A stretch of DNA of 64,000 nucleotides from the NCBI RefSeq assembly GCF_043194295.1, contig NZ_JBAFVK010000007.1; one strand, 5' to 3'. Made by a program: the position numbers and the translations under genes. The notes under the pieces are model-generated. The model saw only the letters and a list, made by a program, of their open reading frames with translations. It was not told the origin of the DNA and did not search any database. This document shows positions 1 to 9,434 of this stretch, piece by piece (position 1 is the stretch's first letter; every line of letters begins with the position of its first letter). The DNA is from Xanthobacter autotrophicus (GTDB lineage Bacteria; Pseudomonadota; Alphaproteobacteria; Rhizobiales; Xanthobacteraceae).

Positions 1-284
1 CAGCGGGAGAGGGTGCCGCTGCGCCCGGCCGCAGGCGTGCCCCTTCAACCCGGCGCACAGCCTGTGTGCCGGACATCCCATTTGCCCGATCCCGCGATTT
101 GCGCGATGGATGGGGCGATGACCGGCGATCCCGCGCTTTACAAGATGCGGCGGCGGCATCGGGGAGGAAAGGCGGGACGGATGGCGCGCCGGCGGCGGGC
201 CACACGACGCGTCTTTCGCGCAGGACCCTCAACGCATGCCGGATCGGGCGCCGGCGGGGGTCGCAGAAGGACGATCAAGACCTG

Positions 285-1688
285 ATGGCCACCACCGCCG
301 ATGCCCCGCAAGAGGCGGCGCATCACGCCGCCGGCGACATCGCCTTCAGCCCGCATCTTTCCGGCGCCTCCATCCTGGTGGTGGACGACGAGCCCGGCAT
401 GCGGAACTTCCTCGTGCGCATGCTCGCCTCCCGCTGCCGGCACGTGGCGGAGGCGGCGGACGTGGCGACGGCCTCCCGGCTGCTGGAGGCGACGCCCTTC
501 GACCTCATCATCCTCGACAACATCATGGCCGGGCGCACCGGCCTCGAATGGCTGGAAGAGCTGCGCGGCTCGGGCTTCTACCGGGACGTGATCCTCATCA
601 CCGCCTTCGCGGATCTGGAAACCGCCATCAAGGCCCTGCGGGCCGGGGCGGCGGACTTCGTGCTGAAGCCGTTCCGCTCCAACCAGATCCTCAACGCCAT
701 CGCCCGCTGCCTCGACCGGGGCCGGCTGATGCGCGAGAATTTCGTGCTGCGCCGCGAGTTGAAAGCCCTGCCCGGCGTCGGCGCCATGGTGGGCGCCTCC
801 AACGCCACCCGCTCCGTGCGGGGCATGATCGAGCGCGTCGGCCCCATGCCCACCACCGTGCTGGTCACCGGCGAATCCGGCACCGGCAAGGAGGTCACCG
901 CCCGCTCCCTGCACGATGTCTCGCCCCGCGCCGGCAAGCCGTTCGTGCCGGTGAACTGCGCCGCCATCGCCCCTGAGATCATCGAAAGCGAGCTGTTCGG
1001 CCACCTGAAGGGCGCCTTCACCGGCGCCGCCTCCTCCCGCGAGGGGCTGTTCTTCTATGCCCAGGGCGGCACGCTGTTCCTCGACGAGGTGGGCGAGCTG
1101 CCGCCCGCCATGCAGTCCAAGCTGCTGCGCGTCATCGAGGACAAGAAGGTCCGCCCGGTGGGGGCCGAGCGGGAGGTGCCGGTGGACGTGCGCCTCATCG
1201 CCGCCACCAATTGCGATCTCGCCACGGCGGTGGCGCAGGGCCGCTTCCGGCAGGACCTCTATTATCGGCTCAACGTGGTCAACATCCATCTCGCCCCCCT
1301 GCGCGAGCGGGCACCGGACGTGGAGCCGCTGGCCCACCTGTTCATGGCCGAGCTGTCGGCCCAGCTCGGCGTGCCGCCCCTCGACCTGACGGCGGGGGTG
1401 CTGCGCGCCCTCGCCCGCTATGACTGGCCCGGCAATGTGCGCGAGCTGCGCAACGTCATCGAGCGCTCGCTCATCCTCGGCGAGTTCCCCAGCGACGTGG
1501 TGCCCGATGCCGACGAGGAACCGGCGGCGGCGGACGCGGGCGCCCTGCCCCAGGGCCTCGGCGCCGTGGAGAAGGCCCACATGCTCAAGGTTCTGGGCGA
1601 AGCGGGCGGCAACCGGGCGGAGGCGGCGCGGCGCCTCGGCGTCTCGCGCAAGACCCTCGACCGCAAGCTGAAGGCCTGGAATGCCTGA
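285..1688 (+). CDS. NtrC-family sigma-54-dependent response regulator
   Basis: Activates sigma-54 promoters in response to phosphorylation by a partner kinase, presumably the one encoded next to it. The 467-aa protein has a receiver domain (acidic pair D34/D35, phospho-acceptor D78 in LIILDNIM, conserved K128), an AAA+ domain with Walker A GESGTGKE (196-203), the sigma-54 contact loop GAFTGA (243-248) and Walker B LFLDEVG (264-270), and a C-terminal Fis-type helix-turn-helix (about 426-467). The frame stays open upstream to position 66, but the ATG at 285 puts the receiver domain at the usual distance from the N-terminus. The stop overlaps the start of the kinase gene by 8 bases, so the two are co-transcribed. 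Target genes are not evident in the window. Confidence 0.93.
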   Translation: MATTADAPQEAAHHAAGDIAFSPHLSGASILVVDDEPGMRNFLVRMLASRCRHVAEAADVATASRLLEATPFDLIILDNIMAGRTGLEWLEELRGSGFYRDVILITAFADLETAIKALRAGAADFVLKPFRSNQILNAIARCLDRGRLMRENFVLRRELKALPGVGAMVGASNATRSVRGMIERVGPMPTTVLVTGESGTGKEVTARSLHDVSPRAGKPFVPVNCAAIAPEIIESELFGHLKGAFTGAASSREGLFFYAQGGTLFLDEVGELPPAMQSKLLRVIEDKKVRPVGAEREVPVDVRLIAATNCDLATAVAQGRFRQDLYYRLNVVNIHLAPLRERAPDVEPLAHLFMAELSAQLGVPPLDLTAGVLRALARYDWPGNVRELRNVIERSLILGEFPSDVVPDADEEPAAADAGALPQGLGAVEKAHMLKVLGEAGGNRAEAARRLGVSRKTLDRKLKAWNA

Positions 1689-3621
1689 CGCTACGGCGCA
1701 GGCCGCGCCAAGGGGCCGGTTGTCCCGCCTGTTCTCCCGCCTGCGCTCGGTGCGGGCGCGGCTGCTGGCCATCGCGCTCTTGCCGACGCTGATCATCATG
1801 CCGGCGGTGCTGGCGCTGGTGGTGACGTGGTGGACGCGGCAGTTCGACCACCTGCTCATTTCCAAGGTGGCGGGCGATCTCACCATCGCCCGGCAATATC
1901 TCGACCGCCTCATGGAGCGTTCCGACGAGACCCTGCACGCGCTGGGGGAGTCGGTCGCCTTCGCCCGGGTGGCAGAGGCCGGCGACGGCGCCGCCATGGC
2001 GGATTTCCTCGATGCCCGCCGCCGCGCCATGGGCCTCGATTTCCTCTATCTGCTGGACCCGCAGGGCCGCCGCGTCGCCGCCTCCCCGCCCTCGGTGAAG
2101 GACGGCCCGGCCGCGACCGCGTGGCTGGTGGAGCGCCGGGCGCTTGAGGGGCAGGCTTCCACGCAGATCGACATCTTCGGCCCGGACCAGCTCGCCCACC
2201 TCTCCCCCGAGCTTGCGGCGCGCGCCCATATCGCCCTCGTCCCCACCCCCGGCGCCGTGCCCACCGCGCGCGATGCCGAGGACCGGGGCATGGTGGTGCA
2301 GTCCGGCACCCCGGTGCAGCTTGCGGACGGCACGCGGAGAGGGGCGCTGGTGGGCGGCATCCTGCTCAACCAGAATCTTGATTTCATCGACACCATCAAC
2401 GACCTCGTCTACCGCCCCGGCAGCCTGCCCGAGGGCTCGGCCGGCACCGCCACCCTGTTCGTGGGCGACGTGCGCGTCTCCACCAACGTGCGCCTGTTCG
2501 AGGGTCGCCGGGCGCTGGGCACCCGCGTCTCGAAGGAGGTACGCGAAGCGGTGCTGGGCGAGGGCCGGGTGTGGCTCGACCGCGCCTTCGTGGTCAACGA
2601 CTGGTACATCTCCGCCTATGAGCCGGTGGTGGACAGCAAAGGCCAGCGCATCGGCATGCTCTATGTGGGCTTCCTGGAAGCGCCGTTCCTGGCGCTGAAG
2701 CGGGCAAGCCTTGCGGCGGTGGGCATTGGCTTCCTGCTGGTGGCGCTCATCGCCAGTCCCGTGCTGCTGCGCTGGGCCGCCGGCATCTTCCGGCCGCTGG
2801 AGGCCATGAATGCCACCATCGCGCAGGTGGAGGCCGGCACGCTGTCCGCCCGCACCGGTGTTGCCGCGACTTCCGACGAGATCGGCCGCGTCGCCCACCA
2901 TCTCGACGGCATGCTGGACCTGCTCCAGCAGCGCGACGCCGAGCTGCGGCGCTGGGCGCAGGAGCTGGACGGCCGCGTCGCAGCCCGCACGGCGGAACTG
3001 AAGGCCGCCAATGCGGAGCTGGCCGCCACCCAGCGCCAGCTGGTAATGTCGGAGAAGCTGGCAGCCATCGGCGAGATCACCGCCGGGGTGGCGCACGAGA
3101 TCAACAATCCGGTGGCGGTCATCCAGGGCAACCTCGATGTGGCGCGCGACGTGCTGGGGCCGGCGGCTGCCCCCGTGCGCACCGAGTTCAACCTCATCGA
3201 CCAGCAGGTCCACCGCATCACCATCATCGTGTCGAAGCTGTTGCAGTTCGCCCGGCCGGCGGAATTTGCTGGCCATCTGGAGCCGGTTGCACCGGCCGAG
3301 GTGATCGGGGATGCGCTGCTGCTGGTGCAATACCTGCTCTCGCGCGGCGAGATCGAGGTGGCGCGGGACGAGGCCGCGACCCGCCTTGTGCTCATGAACC
3401 GGGTGGAGCTGCAACAGGTGCTGATCAATCTGATGGTCAACGCCGCCCACGCCATGCCGCAGGGCGGCGACAAGGCCGGCACCGGCCTCGGCCTCTCCAT
3501 CAGCTTCACGTTGGTGGACCGGGCCGGCGGCACCATGAGCCTTGCGAGCCCGCCGGGACAGGGCGCCACCTTCGCCATCTGGTTGCCGCAGGCGGATGCC
3601 ACCACCCCGTGGGTCGGCTGA
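1681..3621 (+). CDS. Membrane sensor histidine kinase with internally shortened ATP-binding domain
   Basis: Predicted partner of the upstream NtrC-type regulator. Seen in the 646-aa protein: membrane segment about 28-50, an extracytoplasmic Cache-like sensor region (about 51-340), second membrane segment about 343-365, HAMP linker, a coiled coil, then a HisKA H-box with His472 in VAHEINNP. The catalytic domain has an N-box (NLMVNAAHAMP, Asn583/Asn587), but this runs within 12 residues into the G2 box GTGLGLS (from Gly600). The usual stretch of roughly 40-50 residues carrying the DxGxG (G1) and F boxes is absent, in frame. The protein may therefore be unable to autophosphorylate, or may act as a phosphatase or heterodimer partner. 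The start overlaps the regulator stop. Confidence 0.88.
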   Translation: MPDATAQAAPRGRLSRLFSRLRSVRARLLAIALLPTLIIMPAVLALVVTWWTRQFDHLLISKVAGDLTIARQYLDRLMERSDETLHALGESVAFARVAEAGDGAAMADFLDARRRAMGLDFLYLLDPQGRRVAASPPSVKDGPAATAWLVERRALEGQASTQIDIFGPDQLAHLSPELAARAHIALVPTPGAVPTARDAEDRGMVVQSGTPVQLADGTRRGALVGGILLNQNLDFIDTINDLVYRPGSLPEGSAGTATLFVGDVRVSTNVRLFEGRRALGTRVSKEVREAVLGEGRVWLDRAFVVNDWYISAYEPVVDSKGQRIGMLYVGFLEAPFLALKRASLAAVGIGFLLVALIASPVLLRWAAGIFRPLEAMNATIAQVEAGTLSARTGVAATSDEIGRVAHHLDGMLDLLQQRDAELRRWAQELDGRVAARTAELKAANAELAATQRQLVMSEKLAAIGEITAGVAHEINNPVAVIQGNLDVARDVLGPAAAPVRTEFNLIDQQVHRITIIVSKLLQFARPAEFAGHLEPVAPAEVIGDALLLVQYLLSRGEIEVARDEAATRLVLMNRVELQQVLINLMVNAAHAMPQGGDKAGTGLGLSISFTLVDRAGGTMSLASPPGQGATFAIWLPQADATTPWVG

Positions 3622-3642
3622 CAGGCGGCGTCCGCGCCGTTC

Positions 3643-4584
3643 TCAGACCAGCATGAAGCTGGCGATCATCGCCGCGTAAAGGGCGAGGAGGATGCCGGCG
3701 CCCAGCGCAGTGGTGCGCGGCGATGCCGCCTGCACCCACCAGTCGAAGCGGCGGCTGGCCCAGGGCACGAGGCGGGTGAGCATCAGCACGCTCGCCCCAT
3801 TGCCGATGAACAGCGCCACCGCGAACGGCAGCCCGGCCCGGTCCATCAGCAGCGGGTTCTGCACCAGATGGCCGAACAGGAACACCACCGGATAGAGCAT
3901 GAGCAGAACCAGCATGTTCTGCTTCCACGGTGCCGGCGGCTTGCCCCCCTTGGGCGCCGAGAACCATTGCTCGAAGCCGGTACGCACGGTGCGGGTGTGG
4001 AACTCGTCGATGAAGGCCCGCGCCTCCTCCAGCATGGCGGTGCGCTGGGGCGAGCCGAGCCAGGATTCCAGATGTTCCTGGGTGTCGAAGCGCAGGATAG
4101 CCAGGAAATCCTCCTGCACGCCGGGAATGGGCGCCTCCAGCCGGTAGCCCTCGAAGCCGGGGGCGCGGCTCTGCAGCGCCGTCATGCGCTGCTCCCAGGC
4201 CCGATAGGCCGCCTCCTGCCCGCTCTTCAGCCGGGTGGAGATGACCACCGACACCGGCGAGGGCAGCACCCCGGCGGCCCCGTCGCGCACGAGGTGGACA
4301 TCGTCGCGCCCCGCCAGCATGGGCTGGACGCCGGAGATGCGCGCGAGGCGCTCCGGCGACTTCAGCCAGCCCACCGCATCCTGCGTGCTGGCGAAGCGCT
4401 GCAGGATCACCCAATCCACCTGCGCCGGCGGCGCGGGGGGCGCCACCGACTGCTCGATGAAGCCGGGAAAGCCGGCAATGACGCGCTTCGTCTCCTCCTG
4501 CCAGCCGGCGAAGGCGTGGTCCTGGCCCTTCAGCACCCGCGTCTGCGTGACGATGGTGACCGAGCCTTCGGGCGCACCGCTCAT
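3643..4584 (-). CDS. Membrane-anchored protein with two ABM (dimeric alpha/beta barrel) domains
   Basis: The 313-aa protein has two tandem antibiotic-biosynthesis-monooxygenase-like domains (about 8-100 and 110-205), each with the pattern of a beta strand, a helix and an F/W-rich strand seen in this fold. A C-terminal hydrophobic part follows with about three membrane segments (about 225-248, 253-278 and 290-312). ABM domains occur in small cofactor-free oxygenases and heme-degrading enzymes, but no substrate can be assigned here. Its ATG overlaps the stop of the molybdenum hydroxylase gene by 4 bases, so it is the last gene of that operon and may act on or near the same substrate, or at the membrane where electrons are passed on. 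Confidence 0.8.
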   Translation of the reverse strand: MSGAPEGSVTIVTQTRVLKGQDHAFAGWQEETKRVIAGFPGFIEQSVAPPAPPAQVDWVILQRFASTQDAVGWLKSPERLARISGVQPMLAGRDDVHLVRDGAAGVLPSPVSVVISTRLKSGQEAAYRAWEQRMTALQSRAPGFEGYRLEAPIPGVQEDFLAILRFDTQEHLESWLGSPQRTAMLEEARAFIDEFHTRTVRTGFEQWFSAPKGGKPPAPWKQNMLVLLMLYPVVFLFGHLVQNPLLMDRAGLPFAVALFIGNGASVLMLTRLVPWASRRFDWWVQAASPRTTALGAGILLALYAAMIASFMLV

Positions 4585-7316
4585 AACGGTCTGCTTTCAA
4601 GTCCACCGAGCCGGTCGAAGATGCGGTCCGGTGTGAAAGGCAGATGGGCGAAGCGCACGCCGGTGGCGTTGGCGAGCGCGTTGGCCACCGCCGGCGCCAC
4701 CGCGTTGATGGCGCATTCGCCCTGGGCCTTGGCGCCCAGCGGGCCGATGGTGTCGTGGGTGTCGGCGAACAGCACGGTGGTGCGCGGCGTGTCGGCGAAG
4801 GCGGGGATGTGGTAGTTGCGCAGCGCCGCGTTCACCACATTGCCCTGCGCGTCATGCACCATGTGCTCGGTGAGCGCCCAGCCCAGCCCCATGGCCACCG
4901 CCCCCTCGATCTGCCCTCGGCATTGCAGCGGGTTGATGAGGCGGCCGATGTCGGCGGCATGCACACTGTGGAGGATGCGGATTTCCCCCGTCACCCGGTG
5001 CACGGCAAGCCGCACCCCCTGCACATTGAAACCGATGGTGCGCGGCGAGAGATAGGCCTTGCGCTTGGCCTCCAGGCCATGGCCCTCGGCGGCGGCGAGC
5101 CGGCACAGTTCGGCGAGCGAAATGCGCTGGGTCGCGCTCTCCACCGCGTCGGCCGCAAGCCGCCAGTCCTCCGGCGCGGTGTTGGTGCGCCGCGCCGCAT
5201 AGGCGAGGATCTCGGCCGCGAGCGCCCGCGCCGTCAGCTCCACCGCCTGCCCGGCCACCACCGTGCCGGTGCTGGCGAAGGTGCCGGTGTCGTAGGGGGC
5301 ACGGTCGGTATCGGCATTGATGATGGCGATGGCCTCCGCCCGCGTGCCCAGCACCGCCGCGGCGATCTGGCGATGGGCGGTGACCGAGCCGTTGCCCATC
5401 TCGGTGGAGCCCACGGCGAGGTGATAGGTGCCGTCCGCCAGAAGTCGCATCTCGCCGCCCGAGCGATGCTCGGTGGGGGGGCCGGCCTCCAGCACGGCCA
5501 GCGCCACGCCGGTGCCCTCGGCCCAGTCGCCCTCGGGCGTCCGCTCGCCCTTGCCGCTGGCGAGTTCCGCCTCCACGAGGTCGAGGCACTGGTCGAGGCC
5601 ATAGCTGCCGAAGGCCACATCGCTCGGCTCGGCCCACACCGACTGGATCACATCGTCCGGCCGGATCATGTTCCTGCGGCGGATGGCGAAGGGATCGATG
5701 CCGAGCTTTGCGGCGAGGTCATCCAAAGCGGATTCGATGGCGAACGAGGTTTGCGAGGCGCCATAGCCGCGAAAGCCGCCGCCGGGGATGACGTTGGTAT
5801 AGACCGCATGGCCCTCGGCCTTCTTGGCCGGGCAACGATAGGCGGCAAGCGGACTGCCCAGCGCCGCCGCCAGCGTCTCCCCGCCATGGCCGCCATAGGC
5901 GCCGGTGTTGGACACCACATGCACCTCCAGCGCGGTCAGGGTGCCATCCGCCGTGGCGCCCATCTTCACCCGCGTGGTCATCTGGTGGCGGCTGGTGGCG
6001 CCGAGGAATTCCTCCGGCCGGGTAAACTCCCACTTCACCGGGCGGCCGAGCTTCAAGGTCGCCAACACGCAAAGGTCTTCCGACAGCATCTCCTGCTTGC
6101 CGCCGAAGCCGCCGCCCACCCGCTCGGTGAACACATGCAGGTCGTGGGGGAAGATGCCGAACAGGTAGCAGAGCTTCCGGTGGGTGATGAACGGCGCCTG
6201 TGTGGAGGTGCGCACATGGATGCGCCCCTCCCCGTCCCGCCAGGCGATGGAGCCGTGGGTTTCGAGGTGCGCATGCTGCACCCGGGAGGTGGAATAGGTC
6301 TCCTCATGGACCACGGCAGCGGCCGCGAAGCCCTCGGCGACGCTGCCCACCTCGCCCTTGAGGCAGAGGAAGACATTGCCCCGCGCCCCACCGGCAAGCC
6401 CGTCATTGCCGGGATGCAGCAGGGGCGCGTCCGGCGCCATGGCATCAACCGGATCGAACACGGCGGGCAGGATCTCGTAATCCACCTCCAGCGCCCGGCA
6501 GCCGGCCTCGGCCGCGCCTTCGGTCTCCGCCACCACGGCGGCGATGCGCTGGCCGACGAAGCGGGCCACATCATCGAGGATGAGGGTGTCGTCGGGATCG
6601 ACCAGATGGTCCTCGTGGGTGGCGGTGCTGAAGAGCTTCTTCGGGACATCCTCATGGGTGAACACCGCCACCACGCCGGGGATGGCCAGCGCCTTCGCCG
6701 TGTCGATGCGCAGGATGCGCGCATGGGCGTGGGGCGAGCGCAGCACCTTGAGATGCAGCAGGCCGCGGAGCGCCGGGTCGGCGGCGTCCACATCCATGGT
6801 GTAGCGGGCATGGCCGGTGACGATGCCGGCGCTGAACGGATTGGGCAGGCTGGCCCCGCACGCCGCCCCCGCCACGTCCTGCTCGATGGCGGCGACGCCG
6901 TGGACCGCGTCGGCGATGGACCGATAGCCGGTGCAGCGGCAGAGGTTGCCCTTCAGCGCGCGCGGCAGGTCGGCCCGCTGGTCCTCATCGAGGGCTGCCA
7001 CCGTCATGATCATGCCGGCGGCGCAGAAGCCGCACTGGAACGCCTGCGCCTCCAGAAACGCCTGCTGCACCGGGTGCAGGTCGTTGCCCGACGCGAGGCC
7101 CTGCACGGTGGTGACCTGCCGCCCCTTGGCCCGGAAGGCGGGCATGAGGCAGGAATGCACCGGGCGCCCGTCGAGCCACACGGTGCAGGCGCCGCAATCG
7201 CCCGCGTCGCAGCCCTTCTTCACCCCCAGCGCGCCGCTCTCGCGCAGGAAGGTGCGCAGGCACTGGCCGGGACACGGCTCTGCGGCAACGGTCCGCCCGT
7301 CGATGCTGTAGGTCAC
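4581..7316 (-). CDS. Xanthine dehydrogenase-family enzyme, fused 2Fe-2S and molybdopterin-binding subunit
   Basis: Catalytic subunit of a molybdenum hydroxylase that oxidises a heterocycle or aldehyde with water-derived oxygen; the substrate is unknown. The 911-aa protein begins at a GTG overlapping the FAD-subunit stop by 4 bases. The N-terminal ferredoxin fold has C36, C41, C44 and C56, and a second 2Fe-2S domain has CGFC and CRCTG motifs (about 95-135). The molybdopterin part starts near residue 165 and has GGGFGGKQ (about 400), GGGFRGYG (about 510) and the C-terminal GE pair in AQGECAINA that supplies the catalytic glutamate in this family. Fusion of the iron-sulfur unit to the molybdenum subunit, rather than to the FAD subunit, differs from typical bacterial XdhA/XdhB. 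Confidence 0.92.
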   Translation of the reverse strand: MTYSIDGRTVAAEPCPGQCLRTFLRESGALGVKKGCDAGDCGACTVWLDGRPVHSCLMPAFRAKGRQVTTVQGLASGNDLHPVQQAFLEAQAFQCGFCAAGMIMTVAALDEDQRADLPRALKGNLCRCTGYRSIADAVHGVAAIEQDVAGAACGASLPNPFSAGIVTGHARYTMDVDAADPALRGLLHLKVLRSPHAHARILRIDTAKALAIPGVVAVFTHEDVPKKLFSTATHEDHLVDPDDTLILDDVARFVGQRIAAVVAETEGAAEAGCRALEVDYEILPAVFDPVDAMAPDAPLLHPGNDGLAGGARGNVFLCLKGEVGSVAEGFAAAAVVHEETYSTSRVQHAHLETHGSIAWRDGEGRIHVRTSTQAPFITHRKLCYLFGIFPHDLHVFTERVGGGFGGKQEMLSEDLCVLATLKLGRPVKWEFTRPEEFLGATSRHQMTTRVKMGATADGTLTALEVHVVSNTGAYGGHGGETLAAALGSPLAAYRCPAKKAEGHAVYTNVIPGGGFRGYGASQTSFAIESALDDLAAKLGIDPFAIRRRNMIRPDDVIQSVWAEPSDVAFGSYGLDQCLDLVEAELASGKGERTPEGDWAEGTGVALAVLEAGPPTEHRSGGEMRLLADGTYHLAVGSTEMGNGSVTAHRQIAAAVLGTRAEAIAIINADTDRAPYDTGTFASTGTVVAGQAVELTARALAAEILAYAARRTNTAPEDWRLAADAVESATQRISLAELCRLAAAEGHGLEAKRKAYLSPRTIGFNVQGVRLAVHRVTGEIRILHSVHAADIGRLINPLQCRGQIEGAVAMGLGWALTEHMVHDAQGNVVNAALRNYHIPAFADTPRTTVLFADTHDTIGPLGAKAQGECAINAVAPAVANALANATGVRFAHLPFTPDRIFDRLGGLESRPL

Positions 7317-8143
7317 GCGTCTCTCCTGCCAGCCGCCAGTTCCGCCCGGATCTCTTCCGCGAAATGCACGGTGAGATGGCGCTTGTAGGCGGGCGTGCCA
7401 TTGACATCGTCGAACCAGCCATCCGCCGGGATCGCCCCCGCGAGCGCGGCCTGAAGCGCGTCGGCGTCCGGCATCACCGCAAAGCGCAGTTGCACCGGGC
7501 GCGGGGTCGAGGCGGTGATGGTCAGGAGCAGGTCGCCGTTCGGCCCGCTGGTGCCGATGAGCAGCGCCGCCGAGCGGCCGAGCTTCGTCAGCGATGCCCG
7601 ACGCAGGGCGAAGCGCCGCTTGAAGGACGCCGCCGGAACATGGATGGCACGCAGCAATTCGCCGGGGGCCAGCACATTGGCATGGTTGCCGGTGACGAAA
7701 TCTTTCGCCGCCACCGTGCGCGGCGCGCCCGCGCGGGGCCACAGCACATAAGTCGCCTCCAGCGCCACGGTGAGGGAGACCATGGCGCCGGCCGGTAGCG
7801 ACATGCAGATGTTGCCGCCCACGGTGGCCACATCCGCCACTTTGAACGACATGAGCAGGGCATGGGCGCAGGCGCGCAGCAAGGGCGCGGCGGTCCAGTC
7901 CGACGGGGCGGAAAAATCGGCGAGGGCGCCGATGGTGGCGGTGGCCGCGATCTCCAGTCCCGCGTCAGACGCCATCAGTGCCGGCCAGTTCAGGCCGTTG
8001 AGGTCCACCAGCGTGTCGATGCCCGGCTGCGGCTCGGACATGAGCCAGGTGCCCCCCGACAGCCAGGCGTGGCCTGCGGGCCAATCGGCCACCTCGTCGG
8101 CGCTTGAGGGCGACCTGACCTGCCGCACGGTGTTCAGATCCAT
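7313..8143 (-). CDS. FAD-binding subunit of molybdenum hydroxylase
   Basis: Electron-transfer subunit of the enzyme encoded just downstream; it passes electrons from the 2Fe-2S clusters to the external acceptor through FAD. The 276-aa length fits the FAD_binding_5 plus CO_deh_flav_C family (CoxM/XdhB-like). The PCMH-type FAD fold shows WLSGGTWLM near the N-terminus, ATIGALADF around residue 70 and the flavin-binding loop VGGNICMSLPAG around 110-122. It is the first gene of a three-gene operon with 4-base overlaps throughout, and is divergent from an AraC-type regulator gene that probably controls it. Confidence 0.9.
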   Translation of the reverse strand: MDLNTVRQVRSPSSADEVADWPAGHAWLSGGTWLMSEPQPGIDTLVDLNGLNWPALMASDAGLEIAATATIGALADFSAPSDWTAAPLLRACAHALLMSFKVADVATVGGNICMSLPAGAMVSLTVALEATYVLWPRAGAPRTVAAKDFVTGNHANVLAPGELLRAIHVPAASFKRRFALRRASLTKLGRSAALLIGTSGPNGDLLLTITASTPRPVQLRFAVMPDADALQAALAGAIPADGWFDDVNGTPAYKRHLTVHFAEEIRAELAAGRRDA

Positions 8144-8525
8144 TCGTCGTTCCGCCTTTTACGCCTTGGTGCCGCTGGTTGGTCGCGCAGAGGTCGGGCG
8201 CGTCGTCCGGAGCCGCCAGAAGAAATCACAGGTTGCACCCGATCATTTCCCGAAACCGGGGCAGGTGAACAGACTATCCGAAACGCGACAGGATTTTCTC
8301 AAGAGTCCGCTTGAAAATCAGCCCCGATAGGTGCTGAGGCGGTGCCGCCGCCAAATCCCCACACGGCCCCATTGATTTCCAAAGCGGCTCTTACGTGACG
8401 GCCGCACCTCAAAACGGCGAAGGGCGCCGCTTTCCGCCGTGGCCAGAACCACCTTCTGCTACCGTCCGCCGATGCCGGCCAGCGTGACCCTTGCCTTCGG
8501 CGGCGCGGAAAGGTCAGATGCCCGG
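8144..8525. promoter_or_regulatory. Intergenic control region between the molybdenum hydroxylase operon and araC-type gene
   Basis: These 382 bases separate two divergent transcription units, so they should hold both promoters and probably the AraC-type operator. I see no convincing -35/-10 pair, no sigma-54 -24/-12 element and no clear direct repeat. An alternative in-frame start for the regulator lies at 8439, but its extra 29 residues do not belong to the family domain. Confidence 0.4.
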
Positions 8526-9434
8526 ATGAATGTGGCTCAGTCAAATGCAGCGGAGCGTCCTTCCGCCGCCGGGCGGGACAGCCTCGGCTGTTCGCTCGCC
8601 GCGCTCTGCGACGGGCAGGAGCTGAGCGGTCACGGTTTCGTGATCTATCGCAAGTCCCACGACGGCGCCGAGCTGAGCCGGGTGGAGACGGGGCCGAGCG
8701 ACCGGGGGGTGCTGGTGGGCCTCTCCCTCACCGGTGGACACCGGCGGCGAATCTTCACTGGAACCCGCTCGGTTTCCTACGATTTCGCGGCGGACAGCTG
8801 TTACATCCGCCCATTCGCCGAAGACTACCGGGCCGACATCGAGACTGGATTCGAATTCCTTCTGCTGGAGGTCTCCCAGGCCGCGCTCCATCACACCTGC
8901 GCCGAAAATGGCGTTCCGCTTGCGGACGGCCTGTCCCCCACGCAGGCGGGGACCGACCCGGTGCTCGCCCATCTCGGCCGCGCGGTGCTGCCGGCCCTCG
9001 CCCGCCCGGCGATTGCCAGTTCGCTGTTCGTGGAGCAGGTGGTGTGCGCCATGCAGACCCATCTGGTATCGCGCTATCACGGCACCGTCACGCGAGCCAT
9101 GCGCGGCGGCGCCCTTGCGGCCACCCAGGTGCGGCGCGCCCAGGAACTGCTGGTGGCAGGGATGGACAGCGCCGTGCTGATCGGCGACATCGCCACCGCC
9201 TGCGATGTGTCGCGCAGCTATTTCATCCGGGCCTTCCGGCAGGCGACCGGCGCGACACCCTACCAGTGGCTTCTCGCCCGGCGCGTGGAGCGCGCCCGCG
9301 AGTTGCTCACCCGATCGGAACTGTCGCTGGCGGATGTGGCGATCCAGTGCGGCTTTTCCGACCAGAGCCACATGACGCGCACGTTCGCGCGCCTCACGGG
9401 GGCGACGCCCGGCGCCTGGCGGCGCGCCCGCTAA
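8526..9434 (+). CDS. AraC-family transcriptional regulator
   Basis: The 302-aa regulator has an N-terminal AraC_binding_2-type sensing half (about 30-190) and a C-terminal double helix-turn-helix of AraC/XylS type (about 205-300). The DNA-binding half contains the segments IATACDVSRSYFIRAFR and VAIQCGFSDQSHMTRTF, the two recognition-helix regions of this family. Start chosen at the ATG at 8526 (MNVAQSN). It is transcribed away from the molybdenum hydroxylase operon, which is the usual arrangement for a substrate-responsive AraC activator, so it probably induces that operon when the substrate is present. The inducer cannot be read from sequence. Confidence 0.88.
   Translation: MNVAQSNAAERPSAAGRDSLGCSLAALCDGQELSGHGFVIYRKSHDGAELSRVETGPSDRGVLVGLSLTGGHRRRIFTGTRSVSYDFAADSCYIRPFAEDYRADIETGFEFLLLEVSQAALHHTCAENGVPLADGLSPTQAGTDPVLAHLGRAVLPALARPAIASSLFVEQVVCAMQTHLVSRYHGTVTRAMRGGALAATQVRRAQELLVAGMDSAVLIGDIATACDVSRSYFIRAFRQATGATPYQWLLARRVERARELLTRSELSLADVAIQCGFSDQSHMTRTFARLTGATPGAWRRAR

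Noticed and set aside
66..284. 73-residue N-terminal extension of the NtrC-type regulator
   Set aside because: Arg/Gly-rich, not part of a receiver domain, and the ATG at 285 suits the family length.
4644..7388. 914-aa open frame on the plus strand opposite the molybdenum hydroxylase gene
   Set aside because: It is the complement of a clearly conserved gene; the His/Gly/Ala-rich translation is the usual shadow in G+C-rich DNA and has no domain.
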